DNA of 9,350 nt from Desulfobacterales bacterium (GCA_020052975.1 JAGVOC010000230.1:1-9350), one strand, 5' to 3'. Positions 1-6,380 are shown, counted from the first letter of the stretch. Notes: a model not told the origin generated them from the letters alone. Translations and numbers: made by a program.

Positions 1-171
1 CGGATATCCGACGATGAACGCCTCCGGGAAGACGATCACTTTTGCGCCGGTGGCAGCGGCTTCTCCGATCAGGCGAACTGCCTTGTCAACACAGGCTTCC
101 GTATCGAATGGCACCGCTGCCGCTTGCACTACGGCAACCTGAACCGTTGTCTCTTTCGTAGACGATGTCAT
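1..171 (-). CDS. Nitrilase / carbon-nitrogen hydrolase, N-terminal fragment
   Basis: This is the first 57 codons of a gene that runs off the left edge of the window. Nitrilases hydrolyse nitriles (or, in relatives, amides) to carboxylic acids in the cytoplasm using a Glu-Lys-Cys triad. Seen here: a beta strand VAVVQAAAV (about residues 12-20), then the strand and motif KVIVFPEAFIVGYP (44-57). Glu50 in FPEAF is the first catalytic residue of the family. The Lys and Cys lie outside the window, so completeness cannot be judged. The ATG at 171-169 is chosen because GGAGG (186-182) lies 10 nt upstream; an in-frame GTG at 177-175 is only 4 nt from it. Hand-counted GC is about 57%, clearly above the spacer next to it, which may mean a different origin. 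The FPEAFIVGYP form is more like true nitrilases than the amidase branches, but the substrate cannot be told. Confidence 0.85.
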   Translation of the reverse strand, partial: MTSSTKETTVQVAVVQAAAVPFDTEACVDKAVRLIGEAAATGAKVIVFPEAFIVGYP

Positions 172-181
172 TTGCACAAGG

Positions 182-186
182 CCTCC
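182..186 (-). promoter_or_regulatory. Ribosome binding site of the nitrilase gene
   Basis: On the minus strand GGAGG sits 10 nt before the ATG at 171 and 4 nt before an alternative GTG at 177. The spacing favours the ATG. Confidence 0.5.
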
Positions 187-257
187 CTCTCTTTATCGGT
201 CGGCGCGTCTCCGCGGACGATGGCGCTGGCGCCGCCCAACAAGTTATTCTAAAGTTT

Positions 258-291
258 CCGGATAATTCCACTACGCAGTGGATTCATCCGG
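258..291. repeat. 34-bp near-perfect palindrome, about 85 bp upstream of the nitrilase start
   Basis: Two 15-nt arms (258-272 and 277-291) flank the loop ACGC. The outer part is CCGGAT against ATCCGG and the inner part is TCCACT against AGTGGA. By hand 13 of the 15 positions pair. It lies 86 nt upstream of the nitrilase ATG, at the border between GC-rich and AT-rich DNA. It could be a regulator operator, a transcript hairpin or a dispersed palindromic element. It is not followed by a T-run on either strand, so a terminator is unlikely. Confidence 0.7.
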
Positions 292-397
292 TGTCACACA
301 AAATTTTAACAGCCTTCCATCATCTGGAACCTATTTTAATCATTAAAGATTATAATAAATTACTTAACAAGTATTTCGCAACCATTTAATTTAATCA

Positions 398-425
398 TCA
401 GATGCGAAATGCCCTATACATCTGA
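398..425. repeat. Short inverted repeat in AT-rich spacer
   Basis: TCAGATG (398-404) and CATCTGA (419-425) form a perfect 7-bp inverted repeat with a 14-nt centre. It is the size of a dimeric regulator site, but 7 bp can arise by chance in a spacer this long and no adjacent promoter is clear. Confidence 0.3.
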
Positions 426-585
426 AGTTTTATATATCAATCAGGCAAAAGCCTCCGCCATACGCTATTTTTTCACTTACAAAAATTCCACCGAGATTTT
501 CACACCTAGACCACCACGGCTCAGAACATGGGTGTAAATCAACATGGATAACAATTTCCGGGTAACAAACTAATGCGTATATGTG

Positions 586-605
586 ATGCGTCCGGCAGGG
601 CGCAT
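586..605. repeat. REP-like compact hairpin
   Basis: ATGCGTCC (586-593) pairs with GGGCGCAT (598-605) around the loop GGCA, giving an 8-bp stem with one G-T pair. It is a GC-rich palindrome in otherwise AT-rich, gene-free DNA, resembling short dispersed palindromes. No T-run follows. Confidence 0.45.
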
Positions 606-751
606 GGGAATTTTGATGGGTCTGTTGCAAAGCGGACTTAAAGAATCACATTATACCTATTTTGTCAATTAATTATGAGGGGATTATTAAAGAATAGAGA
701 TAGCACAATAGGGCGTTTCAGGATGGAAACTGACTTTATATATTGCATGAA

Positions 752-982
752 CTACGCGGCTTTAAGTTCGCGAGCATGAAGTATCTCATTGGGGTTCATA
801 GATCGTACATCATCTGACTTAAGCGTTATGACCGCGATGGTTCTGCCTTTTCCACTGACAAATTCAACTTCAAATGCCTTACCATCCTTGTAGTAATGTA
901 CAACAGCGCCTATATCTCCACGACTTAATCCATATTCCGGAAAGTCTTTGGTAAGCACGACTGTTTCCAATTCTTCAATCAT
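752..982 (-). CDS. DUF4926 domain small protein
   Basis: This 76-residue cytoplasmic protein matches the DUF4926 pattern: an N-terminal L-x-x-VVLTKDFP followed by GLSRGDIGAVV (about residues 6-28), the strand AFEVEFV (36-42), then GRTIAVITL (46-54). The G-D-x-G-x-VV core resembles small SH3/KOW-like barrels. No signal peptide, membrane segment or catalytic motif is visible. The function of the family is not established as far as I know. It is the second gene of a two-gene unit: its ATG (982) is 12 nt after the DUF6883 stop, and AAAGGAG lies 6 nt upstream, immediately after that stop, suggesting coupled translation. A small barrel-like partner behind a small gene fits an antitoxin or immunity role, but that is inference. 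The C-terminus (ARELKAA) ends at a TAG. Confidence 0.85.
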   Translation of the reverse strand: MIEELETVVLTKDFPEYGLSRGDIGAVVHYYKDGKAFEVEFVSGKGRTIAVITLKSDDVRSMNPNEILHARELKAA

Positions 983-994
983 TGTTGTCTCCTT

Positions 995-1336
995 TCATTC
1001 TTTATTTATCGGATAAGCTGTTACGAGATGGGGATAAACTTCCCCTGTTTCAAATATCCATATCGTACGCACCCGCGCCCTGATTCCGGTTGGCGAAATT
1101 ATTTCCCCGTCGACAAGATACTTTGTTCCGAAAGAGGTATCGATTGTTTCGGTAACTTCATTCGAGGTAATTATTGCAATCAAATCATTCCTCAGATGAT
1201 CGGCATTTGCCACGCTGTAACCAAGAGATTTGAAATATTTGGCCTTCGCATTTCCTACCGGATGCGTTTCAGATAAAAGGTAAGCGGTGAGCTTTCCATC
1301 CTGAACGACAGCATCCCGATTTCCAGGAAGTTTCAT
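995..1336 (-). CDS. DUF6883 domain protein, possible toxin partner of the DUF4926 protein
   Basis: The 113-residue protein fits the DUF6883 pattern. It starts MKLPGNRDAVV, then has a helix reaching LLSETHP with the conserved H-P-x-G-x-x-K-A-x-x-F-x-x-LG motif (about residues 25-39), a helix with N-A-D-x-L-R-N-D-L, the strand KYLVDGEI, and the C-terminal strands RARVRTIWIF and PHLVTAYPI. There is no signal peptide or transmembrane segment, so it should be cytoplasmic. Biochemical function is not established to my knowledge. Conserved His (25) and Lys (32) could be catalytic, as in small nucleases, but this is a guess. It is the first gene of a bicistron with DUF4926, with its own promoter at 1357-1385 and a short leader. 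The ATG at 1336 is the natural family start, although the ribosome binding site (GAAAGA) is weak. Confidence 0.85.
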   Translation of the reverse strand: MKLPGNRDAVVQDGKLTAYLLSETHPVGNAKAKYFKSLGYSVANADHLRNDLIAIITSNEVTETIDTSFGTKYLVDGEIISPTGIRARVRTIWIFETGEVYPHLVTAYPINKE

Positions 1337-1356
1337 ATTTATTGATCTTTCATTAC

Positions 1357-1385
1357 AATATACACAGAAAAATTAGCCCGTGCAA
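1357..1385 (-). promoter_or_regulatory. Sigma70-like promoter for the DUF6883-DUF4926 pair
   Basis: On the minus strand TTGCAC (1385-1380) is separated by exactly 17 bp from TATATT (1362-1357), close to TTGACA-17-TATAAT. The predicted start is near 1350, giving a leader of about 14 nt before the ATG at 1336. The short leader fits the weak ribosome binding site. Confidence 0.6.
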
Positions 1386-1396
1386 AGTCTTTTTAA

Positions 1397-1419
1397 AGCC
1401 TTTTTTACAGCCAAAGGCT
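1397..1419. repeat. Inverted repeat between divergent promoters
   Basis: AGCCTTT (1397-1403) and AAAGGCT (1413-1419) form a perfect 7-bp inverted repeat with a 9-nt centre. It lies 11 bp upstream of the -35 box of the minus-strand promoter and 39 bp upstream of the plus-strand one, a position suited to a repressor or autoregulator operator. It could be chance. Confidence 0.35.
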
Positions 1420-1458
1420 ATCAGAATAGGGGTTTAAAGTCAAACTGTGCGGAAATGG

Positions 1459-1487
1459 TTGACGGGGAAGTGAATATTTCATAAAGT
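1459..1487 (+). promoter_or_regulatory. Putative sigma70-like promoter for cinA
   Basis: TTGACG (1459-1464) is followed after 17 bp by TAAAGT (1482-1487): 5 of 6 and 4 of 6 matches to the consensus hexamers. The start would be near 1494, leaving a leader of about 48 nt before the cinA ATG at 1542. Confidence 0.45.
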
Positions 1488-1527
1488 GTAATGAAATTAA
1501 AGGTTTTATACAACTATCTCATATTAC

Positions 1528-1533
1528 AGGAGA
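1528..1533 (+). promoter_or_regulatory. Ribosome binding site that sets the cinA start
   Basis: AGGAGA lies 8 nt before the ATG at 1542. The longer frame from an ATG at 1491 would add 17 residues absent from the family, and that ATG has no comparable site, so the shorter start is preferred. Confidence 0.7.
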
Positions 1534-1541
1534 AGCCGATA

Positions 1542-2786
1542 ATGATAGCGGAGATTCTTTCGACGGGCGATGAGGTGCGTTCAGGAGCGCTGATAGACAG
1601 CAACTCGGCCCATATCGCCGAAGTTCTGGAAGAGGCGGGTCTTGAGGTTACAAGGCACAGCACCGTTGGTGACGATCTTGCCGCCATATCTTCCATTATA
1701 AAAGAGATTGCCGGCAGGGCAGGTGTCGCTGTCGTGACAGGCGGCCTCGGGCCGACGACGGATGACATTACGTCTGAAGCCGCCGCAATGGCAGCAGGTA
1801 CGGAGCTCTGCGAGGATGATTCGGCTCTTTTGTCGATTGAGAATTTTTTCAAGAAGAGACAACGACTTATGAATCCTTTGAACAAAAAGCAGGCCATGCT
1901 TCCGAAAGGTTCGAAATTTCTTGAGAACCCTGTCGGGTCAGCCCCGGGATTTGCGGTCAGAATAGAAAACTGCCTTTTTTTCTTTCTTCCCGGTGTTCCT
2001 TCGGAGATGAAGAAGATGCTTTCGGAGAAGGTAATACCGGAAATACACGCGCTTCAGGGAGGTGTCAGGGAATACAGTCTTGTCAGGAATATATCGACAT
2101 TCGGCCTTACGGAGGCAGCGGTAAACGAGAATCTTTTGAGTGTTATCGATGATTATCCGGGCATCAAGCTGGGCCTGCGGGCTACTTTTCCCGAAATACA
2201 CGTGAAACTGTATGCAAGGGGAAAAGATGAAAAAAAAGTTATGGAACTTCTTGAAAGGGCGACCGGAAGCGTTCTTAATAAGCTGGGCAACAGGGTTCTT
2301 TCAACAAAAGGGGAGCCGATGGAGGTGGTAGTCGGTAACCTTCTTAAAAGCAAGAATGCAACCCTTGCAGTTGCTGAGAGCTGCACAGGAGGCCTTGTTT
2401 CAAATATGTTTACAAATGTTCCGGGAAGCTCGGACTATTTCCTTTTTTCGGGTATCACATATTCAAATGAATCAAAAATAAAGATGCTTGGAGTTCAGCA
2501 GTCGATAATTGAGGAGCACGGGGCCGTGCATGAAGAGACGGCAAAAGAGATGGCAGTCTGCGTAAGAAGAATTGCAGGTGCAACATACGGGCTTTCAACG
2601 AGCGGAATTGCCGGGCCGGCAGGCGGAACGGAGGGGAAGCCGGTAGGAACTATTTGCATCGGCCTTGCGACTTCAGCGGAGGCAAAGGGGTTTCGGCTCA
2701 ATTTTCAGTTCGGGGATCGTCTGATGAATAAAAAAGTGTTTGCCGTAACGGCGCTTGATCTTTTAAGAAGGGAACTTCTCAAGTAA
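1542..2786 (+). CDS. cinA: CinA family protein: MoaB/MogA-like N-domain plus nicotinamide-nucleotide amidohydrolase domain
   Basis: This 414-residue protein is full length for bacterial CinA (about 410-420). The N-terminal domain (about 1-165) is the molybdopterin-binding-like COG1058 fold, with MIAEILSTGDEV at the very start, VVTGGLGPTTDD (64-75) and LPGVPSEM (149-156). In studied CinA proteins this half has ADP-ribose pyrophosphatase activity. A linker domain (about 170-255) follows. The C-terminal PncC domain (about 258-414) carries AVAESCTGG (276-284), SGITYSNESK (303-312) and STSGIAGPAGG (352-362). It deamidates nicotinamide mononucleotide to nicotinic acid mononucleotide for NAD recycling. 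Both halves are intact, so a bifunctional pyridine-nucleotide clean-up enzyme is likely. The name comes from competence- or damage-inducible homologues; no such control is visible here. It opens the plus-strand block, with the alpha/beta hydrolase starting 24 nt after its stop. Confidence 0.96.
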   Translation: MIAEILSTGDEVRSGALIDSNSAHIAEVLEEAGLEVTRHSTVGDDLAAISSIIKEIAGRAGVAVVTGGLGPTTDDITSEAAAMAAGTELCEDDSALLSIENFFKKRQRLMNPLNKKQAMLPKGSKFLENPVGSAPGFAVRIENCLFFFLPGVPSEMKKMLSEKVIPEIHALQGGVREYSLVRNISTFGLTEAAVNENLLSVIDDYPGIKLGLRATFPEIHVKLYARGKDEKKVMELLERATGSVLNKLGNRVLSTKGEPMEVVVGNLLKSKNATLAVAESCTGGLVSNMFTNVPGSSDYFLFSGITYSNESKIKMLGVQQSIIEEHGAVHEETAKEMAVCVRRIAGATYGLSTSGIAGPAGGTEGKPVGTICIGLATSAEAKGFRLNFQFGDRLMNKKVFAVTALDLLRRELLK

Positions 2787-2810
2787 AATATTTACAGTCC
2801 GGAGCTTATG

Positions 2811-3662
2811 ATGGGTATATTCTTTGCCGTTTTGGGTTTGATATCAGCTTTATATATTATTTTAGTGTTTATATCTGTTTATGTTGTTCACCAGTTCCCA
2901 AGGAATCCGGTCAGCGACAGGCCGGACTGGGGCAGTGTCAGAGATGCAATAATTCCGGCACAAAATGAAGGATTTCTTGAGGTGTGGAGAATTGAACCGG
3001 AAGGCAGATCAAAAGGCATTGTTCTTTTTGCACATGGCTGGGGACGGAACAGGGATCGCATGGTCGGGAGAGCCAGGATTTTCAGGGAATGGGGTTTTAC
3101 TGCCGTCATACACAGCGCAAGGGATCACGGAGGGTCGAGCCGGTGTAAATTCATGAATGCCGTAAAATTTGCGGAAGATATCGAATCGGTCATGGACTGG
3201 ATAGGTGAACCTGTCCTGCTTTACGGTCATTCGGCAGGATCGGCAGGGGCAATAATTGCCGCAAGCAGAAATCATGGCAGGATAAAGATTCTTTTCCTTG
3301 AAGCCTCATATGCTTATACGAAAGAGGCTCTTCGCAGCCTTTACAGATGGTTCAATACTTTCTTCGGGATATTTTTTGCGCCTGCCATCCTTTTTTCGAT
3401 GGATATCTTATATAAAAACAATATTGACAGCGTTAGCCCTGCGCTCCTTGCACCCGGAATAAAAATTCCTGTAATGCTTATTCACGGAGAAAAAGACGCG
3501 CGCTTTCCCCTGAGGTTTGCGGAAAAACTGAATAACAGTTTTGCGCCGGGACGAGCCGAGCTTTTTGTGGCTAAAGGGGCAGACCACAGCGATTCAAGCC
3601 GTACTCCGGGATATAGGGAAGCCGTCAGGAATTTTCTTGACCGGCATCCGGTATATGATTAA
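2811..3662 (+). CDS. Membrane-anchored alpha/beta hydrolase (serine hydrolase, S33/BAAT-like)
   Basis: The protein has 283 residues. A hydrophobic segment (residues 2-26) followed by a soluble domain indicates an N-terminal membrane anchor or uncleaved signal; no lipobox is seen. The catalytic domain shows the canonical fold: HGWGR (75-79) for the oxyanion loop, nucleophile elbow GHSAG with Ser141, IHGEKDARFP with Asp229, and GADHSDS with His259, so the triad is complete. Substrates could be esters, peptides or lipids; sequence alone does not tell. The start at 2811 is preferred to the adjacent ATG at 2808, because GGAG (2801-2804) is 6 nt from the former and only 3 nt from the latter; the difference is one residue. 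The gene is 24 nt downstream of cinA and probably cotranscribed. A repeat-rich 111-nt spacer follows. Confidence 0.9.
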   Translation: MGIFFAVLGLISALYIILVFISVYVVHQFPRNPVSDRPDWGSVRDAIIPAQNEGFLEVWRIEPEGRSKGIVLFAHGWGRNRDRMVGRARIFREWGFTAVIHSARDHGGSSRCKFMNAVKFAEDIESVMDWIGEPVLLYGHSAGSAGAIIAASRNHGRIKILFLEASYAYTKEALRSLYRWFNTFFGIFFAPAILFSMDILYKNNIDSVSPALLAPGIKIPVMLIHGEKDARFPLRFAEKLNNSFAPGRAELFVAKGADHSDSSRTPGYREAVRNFLDRHPVYD

Positions 3663-3663
3663 A

Positions 3664-3690
3664 GGGTCCGAGGGCTCAAGGGTTCGAGTG
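3664..3690 (+). repeat. Degenerate period-8 tandem repeat, copy 1
   Basis: Immediately after the hydrolase stop come three octamers, GGGTCCGA, GGGCTCAA and GGGTTCGA (3664-3687), followed by GTG. They share the form GGG-Y-Y-C-R-A. A related array in the opposite orientation lies at 7631-7656; both end in TTCGAGTG. This looks like a dispersed intergenic repeat rather than coding or regulatory sequence. Confidence 0.6.
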
Positions 3691-3717
3691 GTTAAAATTT
3701 TACTTTTCCCAAGAGTA

Positions 3718-3757
3718 TCAAATTTTGATCTTGTTTCGAATTTCGATATTCAAATTA
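3718..3757. repeat. AT-rich TTTCGAATTTCGA-type spacer repeat
   Basis: The spacer continues with alternating elements related to TTTCGAATTTCGA and TCAAATTTTGA, including imperfect palindromes. In frame it would read as a repeat of SNFD, but no gene is credible here. It resembles low-complexity dispersed spacer repeats known from related genomes; that comparison is from memory and not tested. Confidence 0.4.
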
Positions 3758-3773
3758 TGGACCTGGGGATTAT

Positions 3774-4976
3774 ATGAGCGGCATCAATATGTTAAATGCC
3801 GGCTGGCTTATTGATGGCAGCGGTGGTCCCGTCAGGAAAAACATCAGTCTTGGCATTGAAAACGGGCGAATTGTTTCTATAACCGATTCCGGCGCCGGAG
3901 ATACCGCTGCGTACGTAACAACAGATTTGAGTTCATCAACTATTCTGCCATGCCTTATCGACAGCCATGTTCATCTTTGCATGTCCGGAACGGAAGACCC
4001 GGTTGCCCGTGAGAAACAGCTCGGAGCTGATTTTGATAAAATAAAGAGCTTGATTTCGGATAATATAAAGCGGCATTTATCGTACGGTGTATTGGCGGTC
4101 CGTGACGGGGGCGACAGATATGCGCATGCTTTGCGCTACAGGAATGAGTCTCCTGATATTAAAAAGGCGCCGATTGGCATCAGGGTTGCGGGAAGGGCAT
4201 GGCACCGTGCCGGAAGATATGGCGGCCTGATAGGGAGACCGCCGCAGGAGAATCATTCCCTTGCGGAAGCGGTAAAAACGGATCCTGAAGAGAAGGACCA
4301 TATAAAGATAGTAAATTCCGGTTTAAACAGCCTGAAAGAATTCGGGAAGGAGACTCTCCCGCAATTTGGCGCCGAAGAGCTGTCGGATGTTGTAAAAATT
4401 GCCCTAAAATGCGGACGCAGGGTAATGGTTCATGCAAACGGTAAAAAGCCGGTTGCCGTTGCACTGGAAGCCGGATGTGATTCCATAGAGCACGGTTTTT
4501 TCATGGGCGCTGAAAACCTGAAAATAATGGCTGAAAAAGGCATTGTCTGGGTTCCGACCGCCTGCACCATGAAGGCATACGCAGAGTATATGAAGCCCGA
4601 AAGCATTGAGCATGAAGTTTCGCGCATGAATCTTGATCACCAGCTCGAACAGATTTCAAAGGCAAGGGAGCTTGGTGTTACAGTCGCCCTCGGGACGGAT
4701 GCGGGAAGTATTGGCGTGCATCACGGATCGGCTGTAATGGAGGAACTTAAATTGCTGATTACCGCAGGTTATTCATTGCCGGAAGCCATAAGGTGCGCAT
4801 CCTGTAATGGAGCAAGACTGCTTGGAATAGAAGACTTTGGAGTTATTTCAAAGGGTATGGCGGCGACATTTATTGTGGTAAAAGGCGATCCTTCAAAGCT
4901 TCCGGATTCTCTGTCGGCGATTCAGGCGATATACATCAACGGCAAGTCCGCATCGGGCGGATTTAAATGGAATTAA
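3774..4976 (+). CDS. Metal-dependent amidohydrolase, imidazolonepropionase/prolidase-like (COG1228)
   Basis: The 400-residue cytoplasmic enzyme belongs to the amidohydrolase superfamily, typical length about 400. An N-terminal beta-sandwich part (about 1-58, LIDGSGGPVRKNISLGIENG) precedes the TIM barrel, and the sandwich closes at the C-terminus (GMAATFIVVKGDP, 361-373). Metal-site residues are all visible: His65 and His67 in DSHVHL, Lys178 in HIKIV (candidate carboxylated bridging lysine), His220 in MVHANG, His240 in IEHGF and Asp309 in LGTDAG. A binuclear zinc centre is therefore likely. Relatives include Xaa-Pro or Xaa-Arg dipeptidases and imidazolonepropionase; the pattern fits the dipeptidase-like branch better than HutI, and no hut genes are nearby, but the substrate is unknown. 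The ATG at 3774 has GGGGA 4 nt upstream. RlmD follows after 12 nt, so these two are probably cotranscribed. Confidence 0.9.
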   Translation: MSGINMLNAGWLIDGSGGPVRKNISLGIENGRIVSITDSGAGDTAAYVTTDLSSSTILPCLIDSHVHLCMSGTEDPVAREKQLGADFDKIKSLISDNIKRHLSYGVLAVRDGGDRYAHALRYRNESPDIKKAPIGIRVAGRAWHRAGRYGGLIGRPPQENHSLAEAVKTDPEEKDHIKIVNSGLNSLKEFGKETLPQFGAEELSDVVKIALKCGRRVMVHANGKKPVAVALEAGCDSIEHGFFMGAENLKIMAEKGIVWVPTACTMKAYAEYMKPESIEHEVSRMNLDHQLEQISKARELGVTVALGTDAGSIGVHHGSAVMEELKLLITAGYSLPEAIRCASCNGARLLGIEDFGVISKGMAATFIVVKGDPSKLPDSLSAIQAIYINGKSASGGFKWN

Positions 4977-4980
4977 AGGA
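4975..4980 (+). promoter_or_regulatory. Ribosome binding site for the TTG-started rlmD
   Basis: AAAGGA overlaps the TAA stop (4974-4976) of the amidohydrolase and lies 8 nt before the TTG at 4989. It supports the unusual start and suggests translational coupling. No in-frame ATG occurs before codon 16, which would already cut into the TRAM domain. Confidence 0.65.
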
Positions 4981-4988
4981 TAAATAAT

Positions 4989-6380
4989 TTGGGCATAAAA
5001 AAAGGCGGGTTGATTGAACTTGAAATAACAGGCATGGCCTTTGGCGGAAAAGGTATAGCTAAAGTTGACGGGCTTGCCGTTTTTGTTGAACATGCCGTTC
5101 CTTTAGACCGGGTAAATGCGCGCATATTGAAAAAAAAGAAGAGTTTTGCGGAGGCGGCAGTAGTGGAAATCCTTGAACCATCTCCTTACAGAACAAAGCC
5201 GCCCTGTGAGTACAGCGGTTTTTGCGGAGGCTGCAAATGGCAGTTTCTGCAGTATGACCGGCAGCTTCATTACAAGAGGCAGCATGTCGAAGAATCTCTG
5301 GAACACATCGGCCTTATAAAAGGTGTCTCCGTGCACCCGGTGATTCCGTCGGGAAAGATATTCGGCTACAGGAACAAGATGGAGTTTTCGTGTTCGGACA
5401 GAAAATGGCTGCTTCCTTCCGATTTTGCTATGGGAGAAAAAAGCATGAGTTTTGCCCTGGGTCTTCATGTTCCCGGAACATTTGATAAAGTGCTTGATAT
5501 CAGGGCATGTCTTCTCCAGCCGGAAGAAGGAAACATGATTCTTGAGGACGCGAAGGCTTTCATGAAAAATTCGGGGGTTCCCCCTTACGGGATTAAATCC
5601 CATGAAGGATTCTGGCGTTTTCTGATGCTCAGGAATTCTGCCGCAAACGGAAACTGGATGGTGAACATGATAACTTCCACCGAAAACCGGAAAATAGTTG
5701 AGCCACTTGCCGCTTTGCTAACGGAAAAATATCCCGGTGTGGTTTCAGTTATAAATAACATAACTTCAAGCAAGGCATCTGTTGCAACCGGAGAGTATGA
5801 AACTGTTCTTGCCGGCTCTCCGTATATAAGGGATAAGCTTGGAGATTTTGAATTTGAAATATCGGCAAACTCTTTTTTTCAGACAAACACGTCCGGCGCC
5901 GAAATTCTTTATGAAAAGGTGAAGGAGTTTGCCGGACTTTCCGGAGGGGAAACGGTTCTTGACCTTTACAGCGGAACAGGCACGATACCTGTATTCCTTT
6001 CGGCTGATGCAGGTCTGATCACCGGTCTTGAGATTGTTGAAAGCGCGGTCTCCGATGCAAAAAAAAACTGCCTGGCAAACGGCGTTTCAAACTGTACATT
6101 CATGCTTGGAGACATAAGAGACAGCCTCTCCCGTGTTTCCGGTAAGCCTGATGTCATGATAATTGATCCGCCAAGAGTAGGGATGCATAAAGACGTTGTA
6201 AGGCAGGTTTCAGATATGGCCCCCCGAAGAATTGTTTATGTGTCCTGCAATCCGGCCACTCTTGCAAGGGATCTTTTTGTTCTGAAAGAGCATTATGAAG
6301 TAAAAGAAGTCCAGCCGGTTGATATGTTTCCGCATACCTGGCACATAGAATCTGTGGCAAGGCTTGAAAAAAGGCGATAA
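4989..6380 (+). CDS. rlmD: 23S rRNA (uracil-C5)-methyltransferase, RlmD/RumA family
   Basis: The 463-residue protein transfers a methyl group from S-adenosylmethionine to C5 of a uridine in 23S rRNA. Domains in order: an N-terminal TRAM RNA-binding domain (about 1-62, with GMAFGGKGIAK), a 4Fe-4S site with Cys73, Cys79 and Cys82 (C-x5-C-x2-C in CEYSGFCGGC) and a likely fourth ligand Cys174, a central domain with SANSFFQTN (292-300), and the Rossmann methyltransferase with DLYSGTGT (325-332) for SAM and DPPRVG (393-398). The catalytic nucleophile is Cys420 in YVSCNPATLARDL, and Glu454 in HIES is the likely base. Length and motifs are complete. The symbol is assigned by family; in many non-gamma lineages a single enzyme methylates both U747 and U1939 (RlmCD), so specificity is uncertain. 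The start codon is TTG. Confidence 0.93.
   Translation: MGIKKGGLIELEITGMAFGGKGIAKVDGLAVFVEHAVPLDRVNARILKKKKSFAEAAVVEILEPSPYRTKPPCEYSGFCGGCKWQFLQYDRQLHYKRQHVEESLEHIGLIKGVSVHPVIPSGKIFGYRNKMEFSCSDRKWLLPSDFAMGEKSMSFALGLHVPGTFDKVLDIRACLLQPEEGNMILEDAKAFMKNSGVPPYGIKSHEGFWRFLMLRNSAANGNWMVNMITSTENRKIVEPLAALLTEKYPGVVSVINNITSSKASVATGEYETVLAGSPYIRDKLGDFEFEISANSFFQTNTSGAEILYEKVKEFAGLSGGETVLDLYSGTGTIPVFLSADAGLITGLEIVESAVSDAKKNCLANGVSNCTFMLGDIRDSLSRVSGKPDVMIIDPPRVGMHKDVVRQVSDMAPRRIVYVSCNPATLARDLFVLKEHYEVKEVQPVDMFPHTWHIESVARLEKRR

Larger units (their letters stand above)
172..751. other. Long spacer without a convincing gene
   Basis: About 580 bases separate the nitrilase start from the stop codon of the DUF4926 gene. 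Composition changes sharply: 172-240 is GC-rich, whereas 301-420 has only about 28% GC by hand count. The spacer holds the palindrome at 258-291, an inverted repeat at 398-425 and a compact hairpin at 586-605. A 66-codon minus-strand frame at 430-630 has no recognisable family and no good ribosome binding site. Such mixed composition fits an old insertion or deletion junction, but no complete mobile element can be shown. Confidence 0.6.

Noticed and set aside
86..271. 61-codon minus-strand frame overlapping the nitrilase start
   Set aside because: It is out of frame with the clear nitrilase N-terminus and has no family features.
430..630. 66-codon minus-strand open frame in the long spacer
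   Set aside because: No recognisable motif, no good ribosome binding site, biased towards Cys, His and Trp as in chance translations, and it covers the hairpin at 586-605.
608..630. GGGTCTGTTGCAAAG near 615-630 as the matching left end of the IS at 9254
   Set aside because: It shares only TGTT and GCAAAG with the inverted right end, with an indel, and no transposase lies between; similarity is too short.
714..729. GTTTC/GAAAC inverted repeat downstream of the DUF4926 gene as a terminator
   Set aside because: Only a 5-bp stem and no T-run on the minus strand after it.
3541..3777. 78-codon plus-strand frame across the hydrolase 3' end and spacer
   Set aside because: Its C-terminal part merely translates the spacer repeats, and the first half lies inside the alpha/beta hydrolase in another frame.
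5103..5603. 166-codon frame antisense to rlmD
   Set aside because: The sense strand encodes the conserved Fe-S and central domains; the antisense frame shows no domain and ends within them.
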